Counted from the first letter of the stretch, positions 1-9,024 are shown. The stretch: 64,000 nucleotides of DNA from Pseudomonadota bacterium (GCA_018241685.1 JAFEDJ010000005.1:1-64000), one strand, 5' to 3'. Notes: generated by a model not told the origin, from the sequence alone. Translations and numbers: made by a program.

Positions 1-228
1 ATGGTGAGCCCGGCGCCAAGACAATCTGGCTCGGTCTCCAGCAGCTGGCTGTCTTTGTCGAAGGCATGCGCCAGGCAAGGAAAATGGATCAGGGCTGAAT
101 TGTGTGTAAGGGGATGGGCTCAGCCGCCTCCGTCTCCACCTTGCTCTGCCACCGCCCCAACTTCAGAAATAGCGTCCCTGGCAGCACGGGGTGCTCATGA
201 AGTGCTTCTCCAGCAGCATTTCCAAATC

Positions 229-254
229 AGGAAATAAGCTTTTCTTGATTTCCT
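229..254. promoter_or_regulatory. Inverted repeat, possible activator site
   Basis: AGGAAAT (229-235) and its exact reverse complement ATTTCCT (248-254) are separated by 12 bases. It lies about 160 bases before the expected transcription start of the sigma-54 promoter at 376-391. Enhancer-binding activators such as SfnR usually sit at that distance. Assignment to an activator is inference. No sfnR-like gene is next to it. Confidence 0.3.
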
Positions 255-375
255 ATTCCGGATGCCTGCAGAGAGAAAGAGTTTTCAAGGCCAAAAACTG
301 AAAAAAGCACCAATCGACTCCATTTTCACAGCCTCATTCACCGCAGATTTCATTAATACCCAGCTTTATTTCATC

Positions 376-391
376 TGGCATGGATGCTGCT
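376..391 (+). promoter_or_regulatory. Sigma-54 (-24/-12) promoter for the organosulfur operon
   Basis: TGGCATGGATGCTGCT differs from the sigma-54 consensus TGGCACG-N4-TTGCW at two positions. The invariant GG and GC doublets are present at exactly the required spacing. The start codon of the FMN reductase gene is 70 bases downstream. In Pseudomonas putida the dimethylsulfone genes need sigma-54 and the activator SfnR, so the site fits the genes it precedes. Confidence 0.65.
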
Positions 392-460
392 ATTTCCCTT
401 CCACACCGCAAATAGCGGACGAACCATCCAATCACACGAATTTAATACTGGAGAAATTGC

Positions 461-1030
461 ATGAGCACCAAGCCGAAGATCGTCGCCGTATCCGGCGGAC
501 TGTACAAGCCGTCACGGACGCGCGTCCTGGTGGACGAGATCGTCAATGGACTCGCCCGCCACCAACCGGCGGACATTCGCATCGTCGACCTGTCCGCGAT
601 CGCCGCAGAACTGGGCGCAGTCGTCACCCCCACCGATCTTCCGCGCCACATCCTGGATGACATCCACGCGATCGAACAGGCGGACCTGCTGGTCGTCGCC
701 AGCCCCGTATACCGCGCTTCTTTCACCGGTCTTTTCAAGCACTTGTTCGACTTCATCCATCACGAGGCGCTGGTCGATGTACCGGTCCTGCTGGCAGCTA
801 CCGGTGGCAGCGAGCGCCATGCGCTGGTCATCGATCACCAGCTGCGGCCGCTGTTCAGCTTCTTCCAGGCGCACACCCTGCCCATCGGCGTCTATGGCTC
901 GGAGGCCGACTTCCACAATTACCGCGTCACCAGCGAAAGCCTTCAGGCACGCATCGATCTGGCCGTCACCCGCGCCCTGCCCTTCCTGAAAAAACGCCGC
1001 CAGCCCCAAGCGGACCTTGCGGCCGCCTGA
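461..1030 (+). CDS. msuE: NADPH-dependent FMN reductase, MsuE/SsuE type
   Basis: A 189-residue flavodoxin-fold reductase of the MsuE/SsuE family. It would reduce free FMN with NADPH and pass FMNH2 to two-component monooxygenases in the cytoplasm. Residues 11-21 (SGGLYKPSRTR) match the phosphate-binding loop of the family. Residues 81-98 hold the SPVYRASFTGLFKHL stretch that shapes the flavin site and oligomer interface. Full length for the family. The start is the first ATG, 70 bases after the sigma-54 promoter. It is the first gene of an operon with sfnG and the SsuD-like enzymes, all of which need FMNH2, so it is most likely their shared reductant supplier. SfnE/SfnF, close relatives in the same pathway, are the alternative names. 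Confidence 0.88.
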   Translation: MSTKPKIVAVSGGLYKPSRTRVLVDEIVNGLARHQPADIRIVDLSAIAAELGAVVTPTDLPRHILDDIHAIEQADLLVVASPVYRASFTGLFKHLFDFIHHEALVDVPVLLAATGGSERHALVIDHQLRPLFSFFQAHTLPIGVYGSEADFHNYRVTSESLQARIDLAVTRALPFLKKRRQPQADLAAA

Positions 1031-1071
1031 ATCCAGCCATTTCACCCTTTTGCCATCCAGGAGATAGTTTC

Positions 1072-2172
1072 ATGAGCCAATCGAATACGCCGGTCAAGTT
1101 TGCCTACTGGGTTCCCAATGTCAGCGGCGGCCTCGTCGTCAGCAAGATCGAACAGCGCACCAGCTGGGATATCGATTACAACCGCCGCCTTGCACAAATC
1201 GCCGAAGACGCCGGTTTCGAATACGCCCTTTCGCAAATCCGCTTTACCGCCGGATATGGCGCCGAATACCAGCACGAATCGGTGGCCATTTCCCACGCCC
1301 TGCTGGCCGCAACCACGAAACTCCGGGTCATTGCCGCCATCCTGCCCGGCCCGTGGCACCCTGCCGTGCTGGCCAAACAGATTGCGACCATCGACCACCT
1401 GACCAAAGGGCGCATCGCCGTCAATATCGTCAGCGGCTGGTTCAAGGGTGAATTCACCGCGATCGGCGAGCCGTGGCTGGAGCACGACGAGCGCTATCGC
1501 CGCTCCGAGGAGTTCATCCAGGCCCTCAAGGGCATCTGGACGCAGGACGACTTCACGCTGAAGGGCGATTTCTATCGCTTCCACAACTACAGCCTCAAGC
1601 CGAAACCCCTGCAACAGCCCCACCCCGAGATCTTCCAGGGCGGCAGCTCCCGCGCCGCACGCGACATGGCCGCCCGGGTCTCCGACTGGTACTTCACCAA
1701 CGGCAATACGGTCGAAGGTATCAAGGCCCAGGTGGATGACATCCGCGCCAAGGCGGCGGCCAACAACCACAAGGTGAAGGTCGGCGTGAATGCCTTCGTC
1801 GTCGTCCGCGACACCGAGGAAGAGGCCCGTGCCGTCGTCCAGGAAATCATCGACAAGGCCGATCCAGTTGCCGTACGTGCCTTCGGCGACGCCGTGACCC
1901 AGGCCGGCAAGGCCAGCCCCGAGGGCGAAGGCAACTGGGCCAAGTCCACGTTCGAAGACCTCGTCCAATACAACGACGGCTTCAAGACCAACCTCATCGG
2001 CACCCCGCGCCAGGTGGCCGAACGCATCGTCGCCCTCAAGGCGGTCGGCGTGGATCTCGTGCTGACCGGCTTCCTGCATTTCCAGGAAGAAGTGGAGTAC
2101 TTCGGCAAGCACGTGCTGCCGCTGGTCCGCGAACTCGAAGCACAACGGGAAACCGAACTGGCCGCCGCCTGA
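1072..2172 (+). CDS. sfnG: Dimethylsulfone monooxygenase SfnG
   Basis: A 366-residue FMNH2-dependent monooxygenase of the bacterial luciferase/SsuD superfamily (TIM barrel). It is closest to SfnG, which converts dimethylsulfone to methanesulfinate for sulfur nutrition. Recognisable parts are FAYWVPNVSGGLVVSKIEQR near residue 10, RFTAGYG near 56, the VNIVSGWFKGEF block near 120 and FQGGSSRAARDMAA near 185, all typical of SfnG. A purine-rich AGGAG sits about 8 bases before the ATG. It lies 41 bases after the FMN reductase gene, in the same operon. The product is a sulfinate; the downstream sulfonate enzymes would take the sulfur on to sulfite after oxidation. Confidence 0.92.
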   Translation: MSQSNTPVKFAYWVPNVSGGLVVSKIEQRTSWDIDYNRRLAQIAEDAGFEYALSQIRFTAGYGAEYQHESVAISHALLAATTKLRVIAAILPGPWHPAVLAKQIATIDHLTKGRIAVNIVSGWFKGEFTAIGEPWLEHDERYRRSEEFIQALKGIWTQDDFTLKGDFYRFHNYSLKPKPLQQPHPEIFQGGSSRAARDMAARVSDWYFTNGNTVEGIKAQVDDIRAKAAANNHKVKVGVNAFVVVRDTEEEARAVVQEIIDKADPVAVRAFGDAVTQAGKASPEGEGNWAKSTFEDLVQYNDGFKTNLIGTPRQVAERIVALKAVGVDLVLTGFLHFQEEVEYFGKHVLPLVRELEAQRETELAAA

Positions 2173-2203
2173 CGGCCGGCTCCGCAGAGCAAGGACAATC
2201 CAC

Positions 2204-3433
2204 ATGAGCGACACCCGAAACGACAATCCGCTGTCCACCGGCACGGACTACGAGGCCCTGGCGGCCCGTTTCCGCCCGATCTTCGCGCGCATCGCCGAAG
2301 GCGCACTGGAGCGGGAGCGCCAGCGCCAGCTGCCCTACGAACCCATCGAATGGCTGAAGAAGGCAGGCTTCGGCGCGGTCCGCGTGCCGAAGGAATTCGG
2401 CGGCGGCGGTGCCTCCCTGCCCCAACTGGTCCGCCTGCTGATCGAGCTGGCCGAAGCGGACTCCAACCTGCCGCAAGCCCTGCGCGGCCACTTCGCCTTC
2501 GTCGAGGACCGTCTCAACGCCGCCCACTCGCCCCAGCGCGCCCTGTGGTTCCAGCGTTTCGTCGAAGGCGACATCGTCGGCAACGCCTGGACCGAGGTCG
2601 GCACCGTCAAGCTCGGCGAAGTGATCACCCGGGTTTCTCCGGACGGCAGCAAATGGCGCCTCAACGGGGAGAAGTACTACAGCACCGGCAGCATCTTTGC
2701 CGACTGGATCGATGTGTACGCCAAGCGGACTGACAACGACGGCGACGTGATCGCCGCGGTCAGCACGCACCAGGCCGGCATCACCCAGAAAGACGACTGG
2801 GACGGGTTCGGCCAGCGCACCACCGGCAGCGGCACCTCCCGCTTCGACAACGCGCTGGTCGAGGCAGACAACGTCATCGACTTCGCAACCCGCTTCAAGT
2901 ACCAGACTGCGCTTTATCAGCTCGTGCTGCTGGCGGTCCAGGCCGGCATCGGCCGTGCCGTCGAGCGGGACGCGGCCCGCGCAGTCCGGGAGCGGCATCG
3001 CGTGTTCAGCACCGGCAACGCCCCGCAGGTTGCCCAGGACGTGCAGGTGCAGCAGGTGATCGGGCAGATCTCGGCGCTGGTCTATGCCGCCGAGGCCGCC
3101 GCAATCCGTTCCGCCGAGCCGGCCCAGCGGGCCTACGAGGCACGCTTCGGCGGCGATGAAGAGCGCGAGAAAGCCGCCAACATCGACGCGGAGATCGAGT
3201 CCGCCAAGGCCCAGATCATCGTCTCCGAGCTGATCATCCGGGCCTCCAGCGATCTCTTCAATGCGCTGGGCGCATCCGCGGCGAGCGAAAGCCGTGCCCT
3301 CGACCGCCACTGGCGCAACGCACGCACCGTCGCCACCCACAACCCGCTGATCTACAAGGCGCGCATCGTCGGCGACTGGAGCATCAACGGCACCGAGCCG
3401 CCGTACATCTGGCAGATCGGCAGCGGCAAGTAA
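2204..3433 (+). CDS. Acyl-CoA dehydrogenase-fold flavin monooxygenase (SfnC/DszC-like)
   Basis: A 409-residue flavoprotein with the acyl-CoA dehydrogenase fold. In this group (DszC, SfnC, SfnB) the fold is used by FMNH2-dependent monooxygenases acting on organosulfur compounds rather than by true acyl-CoA dehydrogenases. Seen here: an all-alpha N-terminal domain with PKEFGGGGASLPQL, a middle beta domain with TEVGTVKLG and STGSIFADW, and a C-terminal helical domain ending in DRHWRNARTVATHNP. That last motif recurs almost unchanged in the next gene. The catalytic glutamate of true acyl-CoA dehydrogenases is not obvious. Its place behind sfnG suggests oxidation of a sulfide, sulfone or sulfinate. 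The exact substrate cannot be read from the sequence. Confidence 0.8.
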   Translation: MSDTRNDNPLSTGTDYEALAARFRPIFARIAEGALERERQRQLPYEPIEWLKKAGFGAVRVPKEFGGGGASLPQLVRLLIELAEADSNLPQALRGHFAFVEDRLNAAHSPQRALWFQRFVEGDIVGNAWTEVGTVKLGEVITRVSPDGSKWRLNGEKYYSTGSIFADWIDVYAKRTDNDGDVIAAVSTHQAGITQKDDWDGFGQRTTGSGTSRFDNALVEADNVIDFATRFKYQTALYQLVLLAVQAGIGRAVERDAARAVRERHRVFSTGNAPQVAQDVQVQQVIGQISALVYAAEAAAIRSAEPAQRAYEARFGGDEEREKAANIDAEIESAKAQIIVSELIIRASSDLFNALGASAASESRALDRHWRNARTVATHNPLIYKARIVGDWSINGTEPPYIWQIGSGK

Positions 3434-3493
3434 GCCCCGGGGCGGGTGCCCTTGCCGGCCCCGCCCGTCCCGCATTCGACCACAGGATCCCCC

Positions 3494-4753
3494 ATGAGCA
3501 CTTCAAACACCGCCATCGCTGAACGCCCGCGCGTCAACTCGCCCCTTCCCTTCGCGCCCAGACCACGCCCGGCAAAACCTGCCCACGTGATCCGCGACGA
3601 CGCGGAAGCCGTCGCCGTCGCCCATCAGCTGGCACGGGAATTCGCCCAGGAAGCAGCCCTGCGCGACCGTGAAGGCTTCCTGCCCATCAGCGAGATCGAC
3701 ACCTATTCCCAATCGGGCCTGTGGGGCATCACGATCCCCAAGGCCTACGGCGGCGCCGGCGTGTCCTACGCCACCGTGGCCGAGGTCATCGAGATCATCG
3801 CCGCGGCCGACTCCAGCATCGCCCAGATCACCCAGAACCACCTGGTGCTGGTCGCCCACATTGGCCTGGACGCAACTGAAGAGCAGAAGCGCGAGCTTTT
3901 CGGGCTGGCGCTGCAAGGCTACCGCTTCGGCAACGCCTTCTCGGAGCTGAACAGCCGCAACGTGGCGACCTTCGAAACCAAGGTGCTCGACAAGGGCGAT
4001 CACGTGATCGTCCATGGCCAGAAGTTCTATACCACTGGCGCGCTGCTCGCCCACGTCGTTCCCATCGTCGCTGTGGATGATGACGGCAAGGGCTACCTGG
4101 TCTTCGCCGACCGGGATGCGCCGGGCCTGACGGTCATCAACGACTGGTCCAGCTTCGGTCAGCGCACCACCGCCTCAGGCTCGGTGAAGATCGAGCAGGT
4201 GAGCGTGCCGAAAAGCCGCGTGGTGCCGATCCTGGCTTTCGACACCCCCACCGCGGCGGGCGCCATCTCGCAGATCATCCAGGCCGCCATCGACGCCGGC
4301 ATCACCCGCGGCACCCTCGACGACACCATCCGCTTCGTGCGCGAGAAGAGCCGTCCGTGGATCGACAGCGGGAAGGAGACCGCGGCCGAAGATCCGCTGA
4401 CCATCTCGGCCGTCGGTCAGCTGGCAATCCGCCTGCACGCCGCCGAAGCCCTGCTCGAGCGGGCCGGACGTCGCATCGATGCAGCCCTGGCCGCGCCGAG
4501 CGAAGAGAGCGTGAACGAGGCCACCCTCACCACCGCGGAATCCAAGGTGCTGACGACGGAGATCGCCCTCGAAGCGAGCAACCGCCTCTTCGAACTGGCC
4601 GGCACCCGCGCCACGCTGGCCGCCCACGGCTTCGACAGGCACTGGCGCAACGCCCGCGTCCATACCCTGCACGACCCGGTGCGCTGGAAGTACTTCCATA
4701 TCGGCAACTACCACCTGAACGGCGTCAATCCTCCGCGCCATCCGTGGAACTGA
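3494..4753 (+). CDS. sfnB: SfnB-family sulfur acquisition oxidoreductase
   Basis: A 419-residue acyl-CoA-dehydrogenase-fold flavoprotein matching the SfnB family of sulfur-starvation oxidoreductases. N-terminal helical part with IPKAYGGAGVSYATVAEV, middle domain with FGNAFSEL and VHGQKFYTTGALLAH, then SFGQRTTASGSV, and a C-terminal DRHWRNARVHTLHDP motif shared with the preceding gene. I place the start at ATG 3494, which has AGGA 7 bases upstream; an in-frame ATG at 3446 would add 16 residues of low-complexity sequence. It is 60 bases from the previous gene and probably cotranscribed. The pair may form different subunits or act on different sulfur compounds. No substrate is proven for SfnB. 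Confidence 0.85.
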   Translation: MSTSNTAIAERPRVNSPLPFAPRPRPAKPAHVIRDDAEAVAVAHQLAREFAQEAALRDREGFLPISEIDTYSQSGLWGITIPKAYGGAGVSYATVAEVIEIIAAADSSIAQITQNHLVLVAHIGLDATEEQKRELFGLALQGYRFGNAFSELNSRNVATFETKVLDKGDHVIVHGQKFYTTGALLAHVVPIVAVDDDGKGYLVFADRDAPGLTVINDWSSFGQRTTASGSVKIEQVSVPKSRVVPILAFDTPTAAGAISQIIQAAIDAGITRGTLDDTIRFVREKSRPWIDSGKETAAEDPLTISAVGQLAIRLHAAEALLERAGRRIDAALAAPSEESVNEATLTTAESKVLTTEIALEASNRLFELAGTRATLAAHGFDRHWRNARVHTLHDPVRWKYFHIGNYHLNGVNPPRHPWN

Positions 4754-4817
4754 TCCGGTGCTCACGGGGAACGCGGACGATAGCGCCACGTTCCCCCCAT
4801 CCCATCGTCGACCTGCC

Positions 4818-5984
4818 ATGAGCCCAACGCCCGTCCGTCCGCCCGCCGTCAGCCCCGAAACCGCCGCCGCCCAGGCACTCGGCCAGCTTGCCCCGCCCTT
4901 CCAGGAGGTGGTCGCCCCCATCCACATGGCGACCACCTACGCCCGGGATGCAAACGGCCAGTTGAGCGGCGGCCGGCTGTACGCCCGCGACGCATCGCCC
5001 GCTTACGATCCGGCCGAAGCCCTGTTGTGCCAGCTGGAAAACGGCCACGCCGCGCGGCTGTTCGCCTCCGGCATGGCCGCCAGCACCGCGGTGCTGCAGA
5101 TCCTGAAGCCGGGCGACAAACTCGTCGTACCGCGCAACATGTACTGGGCGCTGCGCAACTGGGCCCGGCGTTTTGCGGCGCAATGGAACATTGTGCTGGC
5201 CGAATACGAGAACAGCAGCCTGAGCAGCCTGCAGGAGGCACTCTCCGGCCCGCCCCCGCGTCTGCTGTGGATCGAGTCGCCGGCCAACCCGACCTGGGAG
5301 GTCACCGACATCGAGGCCGCCAGCGCGCTGGGGCGTGCCCACGGCGCGCGGGTGGCCGTGGATTCCACGGTAGCGACGCCGGTGCATACCCGCCCGCTGG
5401 ATCTCGGTGCCGACTTCGTGGTCCATTCGGCAACCAAGTACCTGAACGGCCACTCCGATGTGGTCGCCGGCGCGGTGGTCGCCCGCGCCGACTCGGACGA
5501 CTGGCAGACCATCTGCCAGTACCACGGCCAGGCCGGCGCGATACTCGGCCCCTTCGAAGCCTGGCTGCTGCTGCGCGGCATGCGGACCTTGTTTCCGCGC
5601 GTACGGACCGCGAGCCGCTCCGCCCTTCACGTTGCCCAGCGCCTTGCGAAGCGCTCGGCGGTGATCGGAGTCCGCTACCCCGGCCTGCCCGGCGATCCAA
5701 ACCACCCGATCGCCGCACGCCAGATGCGTGACGGCTTCGGCGGCATGCTGTCCTTCCGCGTCAAGGGCGGCGCCACCGGCGCGCGACGTGTGGCCGGTGC
5801 GCTGCGCCTCTTCAAGGAGGCCACTTCCCTTGGCGCGGTGGAGAGCCTGGTCGAGCACCGCGCCCCCGTCGAAGGCCCCGACAGCCTGTGCCCCGACGAC
5901 CTGTTGCGCCTGTCCATCGGGATAGAGGCCGTAGACGACCTGATCGCCGACCTGGAGCAGGCCCTCGCCGGGATACCGGCATGA
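4818..5984 (+). CDS. Trans-sulfuration PLP enzyme (cystathionine gamma-synthase/lyase family)
   Basis: A 388-residue enzyme of the Cys/Met metabolism PLP-dependent fold-type I family, which makes or breaks C-S bonds of cystathionine, O-acetylhomoserine or methionine. SATKYLNGHSD places the Schiff-base lysine at about residue 207. LFASGMAAST near 90, the VDSTVATPVHTRPL block and the C-terminal LSIGIEAVDDLIADL are all family hallmarks. The ATG at 4818 is preferred to one at 4758 because the family similarity starts just after it; neither has a strong ribosome binding site. Within this operon it could return liberated sulfur to amino acids or cleave a sulfur-containing substrate. Cystathionine gamma-synthase, gamma-lyase and O-succinylhomoserine sulfhydrylase cannot be told apart here. 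Confidence 0.85.
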   Translation: MSPTPVRPPAVSPETAAAQALGQLAPPFQEVVAPIHMATTYARDANGQLSGGRLYARDASPAYDPAEALLCQLENGHAARLFASGMAASTAVLQILKPGDKLVVPRNMYWALRNWARRFAAQWNIVLAEYENSSLSSLQEALSGPPPRLLWIESPANPTWEVTDIEAASALGRAHGARVAVDSTVATPVHTRPLDLGADFVVHSATKYLNGHSDVVAGAVVARADSDDWQTICQYHGQAGAILGPFEAWLLLRGMRTLFPRVRTASRSALHVAQRLAKRSAVIGVRYPGLPGDPNHPIAARQMRDGFGGMLSFRVKGGATGARRVAGALRLFKEATSLGAVESLVEHRAPVEGPDSLCPDDLLRLSIGIEAVDDLIADLEQALAGIPA

Positions 5985-6020
5985 CGCCGCGTCTCCCGAT
6001 ATCAACCCATTAGGACCGTC

Positions 6021-7169
6021 ATGAGTCTCGACATCTTCTGGTTCCTGCCCACCTCGGGCGACACCCGCTATCTGGGCAAATCCAACACCGGTCGCCCGGT
6101 CACCCAGGAATACCTGCAGCAGATCGCCGTCGCCGCCGACAACCTCGGCTACGACGGCATCCTGATTCCCACCGGCAGCGGCTGCCTCGACCCCTGGGTG
6201 ACCGCAGCCAGCGTCGCCGGCGCAACCCGGCGCCTGAAGCTGCTGGTCGCCCTGCGCACGGCCCTCACCCGCCCGACCGCCGCCGCGCGCATGGCGGCCA
6301 CCCTCGACCAGGCCACCCACGGCCGCCTGCTCCTCAACGTGGTGGCGGGCGGTGACTCCACCGAGCTGGCGGCGGACGGCATCTTCCTCGACCACGACGC
6401 GCGCTACGCCGAGGCCTCGGAGTTCCTGGCAATCTGGCGGCGGCTGCTGCAGGGGGAAACCGTCGACTTCCATGGCGAGCACCACCGCGTGGAAGGCGCC
6501 CGGAATTTCTTCGAGGCCGTCCAGCGCCCCTATCCGCCCCTGTATTTCGGGGGATCGTCACCGGCTGCCCACGAGCTGGCCGCCGAGCATGTCGACACCT
6601 ATCTGACCTGGGGCGAGCCGCCTGCCGCCGTCGCTGAAAAGATCGCTGACGTCCGCGCCAGGGCCGCCAGACATGGCCGGACCGTCAGGTTCGGTGTGCG
6701 CCTGCATGTGATCGTGCGGGAAACCAACGACGAAGCATGGGCTGCCGCGGAACGCCTGATCAGCCGCCTAGACGATGAGACAATCGCCAAGTCCCAGGCC
6801 CGCTACGCGGCGATGGACTCGGTCGGCCAGCAACGCATGGCTGCATTGCACGGCGGCCGCCGCGACAAGCTGGAGGTGAGTCCCAACCTGTGGGCCGGCG
6901 TCGGCCTGGTGCGCGGTGGCGCCGGCACCGCACTCGTCGGCGATCCGCAGACCGTGGCCACCCGCCTGAAGGAATACGCCGACCTCGGCGTGAGCAGCTT
7001 CGTACTGTCCGGCTATCCGCACCTGGAAGAAGCCTATCGCTTTGCAGAACTGGTCTTCCCGCTGCTGCCGGGCAAGAAGCCAGTCACCATCCAGGACCAC
7101 GTGATGACCGGCGGCCCCTTCGATGCCCGGACCGTCAATTCCAACAACACCGAAAAGGTAACCGCATGA
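6021..7169 (+). CDS. ssuD: FMNH2-dependent alkanesulfonate monooxygenase, SsuD-like (copy 1)
   Basis: A 382-residue luciferase-fold monooxygenase that would cleave alkanesulfonates to aldehyde and sulfite using FMNH2 and O2. It begins [19 protein letters not shown], the SsuD N-terminus. It also carries [16 protein letters not shown] near 108, [25 protein letters not shown] near 178 and [22 protein letters not shown] near 290, the flexible-loop region of SsuD. Its stop codon overlaps the start of the next gene by four bases (7166-7169, ATGA), so the two should be translated together. A close paralogue lies at 9080-10234 in the opposite orientation. The substrate range may differ from that copy. 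Confidence 0.9.
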   Translation: MSLDIFWFLPTSGDTRYLGKSNTGRPVTQEYLQQIAVAADNLGYDGILIPTGSGCLDPWVTAASVAGATRRLKLLVALRTALTRPTAAARMAATLDQATHGRLLLNVVAGGDSTELAADGIFLDHDARYAEASEFLAIWRRLLQGETVDFHGEHHRVEGARNFFEAVQRPYPPLYFGGSSPAAHELAAEHVDTYLTWGEPPAAVAEKIADVRARAARHGRTVRFGVRLHVIVRETNDEAWAAAERLISRLDDETIAKSQARYAAMDSVGQQRMAALHGGRRDKLEVSPNLWAGVGLVRGGAGTALVGDPQTVATRLKEYADLGVSSFVLSGYPHLEEAYRFAELVFPLLPGKKPVTIQDHVMTGGPFDARTVNSNNTEKVTA

Positions 7170-8014
7170 CCCGCGTCATCGACCTACGCTGTCGCCCCGC
7201 CTACCTGCACGACTTCTTCGGCGCAACGCCGGGGAGTGCCGCCAATGAAAGCGCCCGCTGGCTGAACCGCCGCGTCGGCACCCGAGGCGACGACGAACAT
7301 TACGCCCGTTCCCGGACGCCCGAAGGCTTCCTCGCCGAAGTGCGGGAAGCCGGCCTCAGCAAAGCCGTGGTCGTCGGCCGCCACACGCCTGGCCAACACC
7401 TGCCGATCGACCTGATCCACCGGATCACCGACGGGCACGACGAACTCCTCGGCATCGCCGGCGTGGATCCGCAGTTGCAGGGCCAAGCCGCCGTGGACGA
7501 AGCCGAGCGGGCCATCCGCGACCTCGGGCTGGCTGGCATCGACATCGAGCCCGGCTTCGGCGAACCGGCCCGCCACGCCGACGACCCGGTTTACTTCCCG
7601 ATCTACGAGCTGTGCGCCCACCTCAAGGTGCCGGTCTTCCTGATGAGCGGCCCAACCACGCCGGACCCGCGCTTCAACGATCCGGCCGCCCTGGCCCGCG
7701 TGGCGCAAGCCTTCCCCAGCCTGCCCATCGTCTGCTACCACGGCTATTGGCCGAACGTGCAGCAGGCGCTGGGCGTGGCCTTCCGCTACGAGAACATCCA
7801 CCTCGTACCGGACATGTATCTCTTCGTCGCCGGCAGCCAGGCTTACGTGGACGCGGCCAACGGCTTCCTTGGCGATCAGCTGCTGTTCGGTTCGTCCTAT
7901 CCCTTCCGGCCCATCCGGCAAAGCATCGACGACTTCCAGCAACTGGGCTTCAAGGAGTCGTTGCTGGACAAACTCCTGTACGGCAACGCCGCCCGCCTGT
8001 TCGCCATCGACTGA
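7166..8014 (+). CDS. Amidohydrolase-fold protein lacking usual metal ligands (copy 1)
   Basis: A 282-residue protein of the amidohydrolase_2 (COG2159) TIM-barrel group. These enzymes usually hydrolyse or decarboxylate small acids with a bound metal. Here the N-terminal metal motif HxH is replaced: IDLRCRP where relatives have IDxHxHP. The late catalytic aspartate of the usual GSDYP is serine (FGSSYPFRP). VCYHGYWPN keeps one histidine. Start ATG 7166 overlaps the ssuD stop, so it is coupled to SsuD copy 1. The same pair recurs at 8076-10234. Function unknown; a role in handling the aldehyde or the acyl part of a sulfonate is inference only. Confidence 0.8.
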   Translation: MTRVIDLRCRPAYLHDFFGATPGSAANESARWLNRRVGTRGDDEHYARSRTPEGFLAEVREAGLSKAVVVGRHTPGQHLPIDLIHRITDGHDELLGIAGVDPQLQGQAAVDEAERAIRDLGLAGIDIEPGFGEPARHADDPVYFPIYELCAHLKVPVFLMSGPTTPDPRFNDPAALARVAQAFPSLPIVCYHGYWPNVQQALGVAFRYENIHLVPDMYLFVAGSQAYVDAANGFLGDQLLFGSSYPFRPIRQSIDDFQQLGFKESLLDKLLYGNAARLFAID

Positions 8015-8033
8015 CGCCCAGGCTCCCCGGGCT

Positions 8034-8062
8034 CGACAGCTGCACCGCCTCGGCCGCTGTCG
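8034..8062. terminator. Stem-loop between convergent genes
   Basis: CGACAGC (8034-8040) pairs with GCTGTCG (8056-8062) across a 15-base loop; a G-T pair extends it. It sits between the converging stops at 8014 and 8076, so it could end transcription in both directions. No T-run follows, so the call is weak. Confidence 0.3.
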
Positions 8063-8075
8063 GGCTCGTCGTCTG

Positions 8076-8924
8076 CTACAGGCCGAGCAAGCGCGCGGCG
8101 TTGTCGTGGAGCAGCTTGGGCAGCACCTCTTCGCGCCAACCGAGGGCCAGGAAATCGTCCACCGTCTGCCGCATCGCACGGAACGGATACGAGGTCGCAA
8201 ACAGGAACTGGTCCTGCAGCACCCCGTTGGCGGCTTCCACATAGCGCCGGCCACCGGGTGCGAACAGATACATGTCCGGCACCAGATGGACGTTCTCGTA
8301 GCGGAAGGCCACGCCGACGATCTCATCGGCGCGCGGATAGAAGCCGTGATAGCAGACGATGGGCAATTGCGGGAAAGCCCGGGCGACACGCCCCACCGCC
8401 GCCGGATCGTTGAAGTCCAGATCCGGCGTGGTCGGACCGCTCATCAGGCACACCGGCACGCCGAGGCTCTGGCACGCCTCATACAAGGGGAAATACAAGC
8501 GGTCGTCCGGCAGCAGGGCCGGGGCGCCGAAGCCGGGCTCGATATTGACGGCCTTCTGGCCGAGGACGTTCACCGCCCGTTCCACCTCCCGGATGGCCGC
8601 CTCGACGCCCGTCGTCTGCGGGTCCGCCGACGCCAGGCCGATCAGCTCGGGATGAGGCGACGTCAATGCATGGATGCGGTCGTTGGAGATCCGCAACCCC
8701 GGCGTATCCCGACCGACCACCACCGCGCGGTGGATCCCGCTTTCGCGGACCTCCGCCACGTAACCGTCCACCGTCAGGGAGCGGACGAAATGGTCGTCCT
8801 GCGTCGAGCCCGTGCGGCGGTTCAGCCATCTGGCGGACTCGAAACTGGCCGTGCCCGGCGCGGCGCCATAAAAATCGTCCAGCAGGGCCGGACGACTGCG
8901 GAAATCAATGATCTTCTGGGTCAT
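8076..8924 (-). CDS. Amidohydrolase-fold protein lacking usual metal ligands (copy 2)
   Basis: A 282-residue paralogue of the protein at 7166-8014, the same length and similar along its whole length (both have [19 protein letters not shown] or [11 protein letters not shown], and [16 protein letters not shown]). It shows the same substitutions: IDFRSRP in place of the metal-binding HxH segment, and FATSYPFRA in place of GSDYP. Because both copies keep these changes, they look selected rather than accidental. I place the start at ATG 8924; the open frame continues upstream but without similarity to the sister copy. Transcribed leftward behind the second SsuD at 9080-10234, with a 155-base gap that holds a strong hairpin. 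Confidence 0.8.
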   Translation of the reverse strand: MTQKIIDFRSRPALLDDFYGAAPGTASFESARWLNRRTGSTQDDHFVRSLTVDGYVAEVRESGIHRAVVVGRDTPGLRISNDRIHALTSPHPELIGLASADPQTTGVEAAIREVERAVNVLGQKAVNIEPGFGAPALLPDDRLYFPLYEACQSLGVPVCLMSGPTTPDLDFNDPAAVGRVARAFPQLPIVCYHGFYPRADEIVGVAFRYENVHLVPDMYLFAPGGRRYVEAANGVLQDQFLFATSYPFRAMRQTVDDFLALGWREEVLPKLLHDNAARLLGL

Positions 8925-9024
8925 GGTTCGATAGTCAAACAGGCAAACATGCGCAATCGGCCGGCGCGCTTGAGAACAGGCAGCGGCCTGTCCCACGCGC
9001 AGCTGAATGCGCTGATACTAGGCT

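Larger units (their letters stand above)
1..460. other. Intergenic leader, no gene assigned
   Basis: No convincing gene lies in these 460 bases. The minus strand from about 108 down to base 1 stays open and reads like protein (a run such as AHAFDKDSQLLETEPDCLG). It could therefore be the beginning of a gene leaving the window to the left, but I see no ATG, GTG or TTG that would start it and I cannot name it. The part from about 240 to 460 is more AT-rich than the flanks. It carries the sigma-54-like promoter and the inverted repeat listed separately, so it is best read as the regulatory leader of the organosulfur operon. Confidence 0.5.

Noticed and set aside
1..237. A plus-strand 78-codon gene at the left edge
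   Set aside because: Its product is Ser/Pro/Ala-rich with no ribosome binding site. The opposite strand looks slightly more protein-like but also lacks a start.
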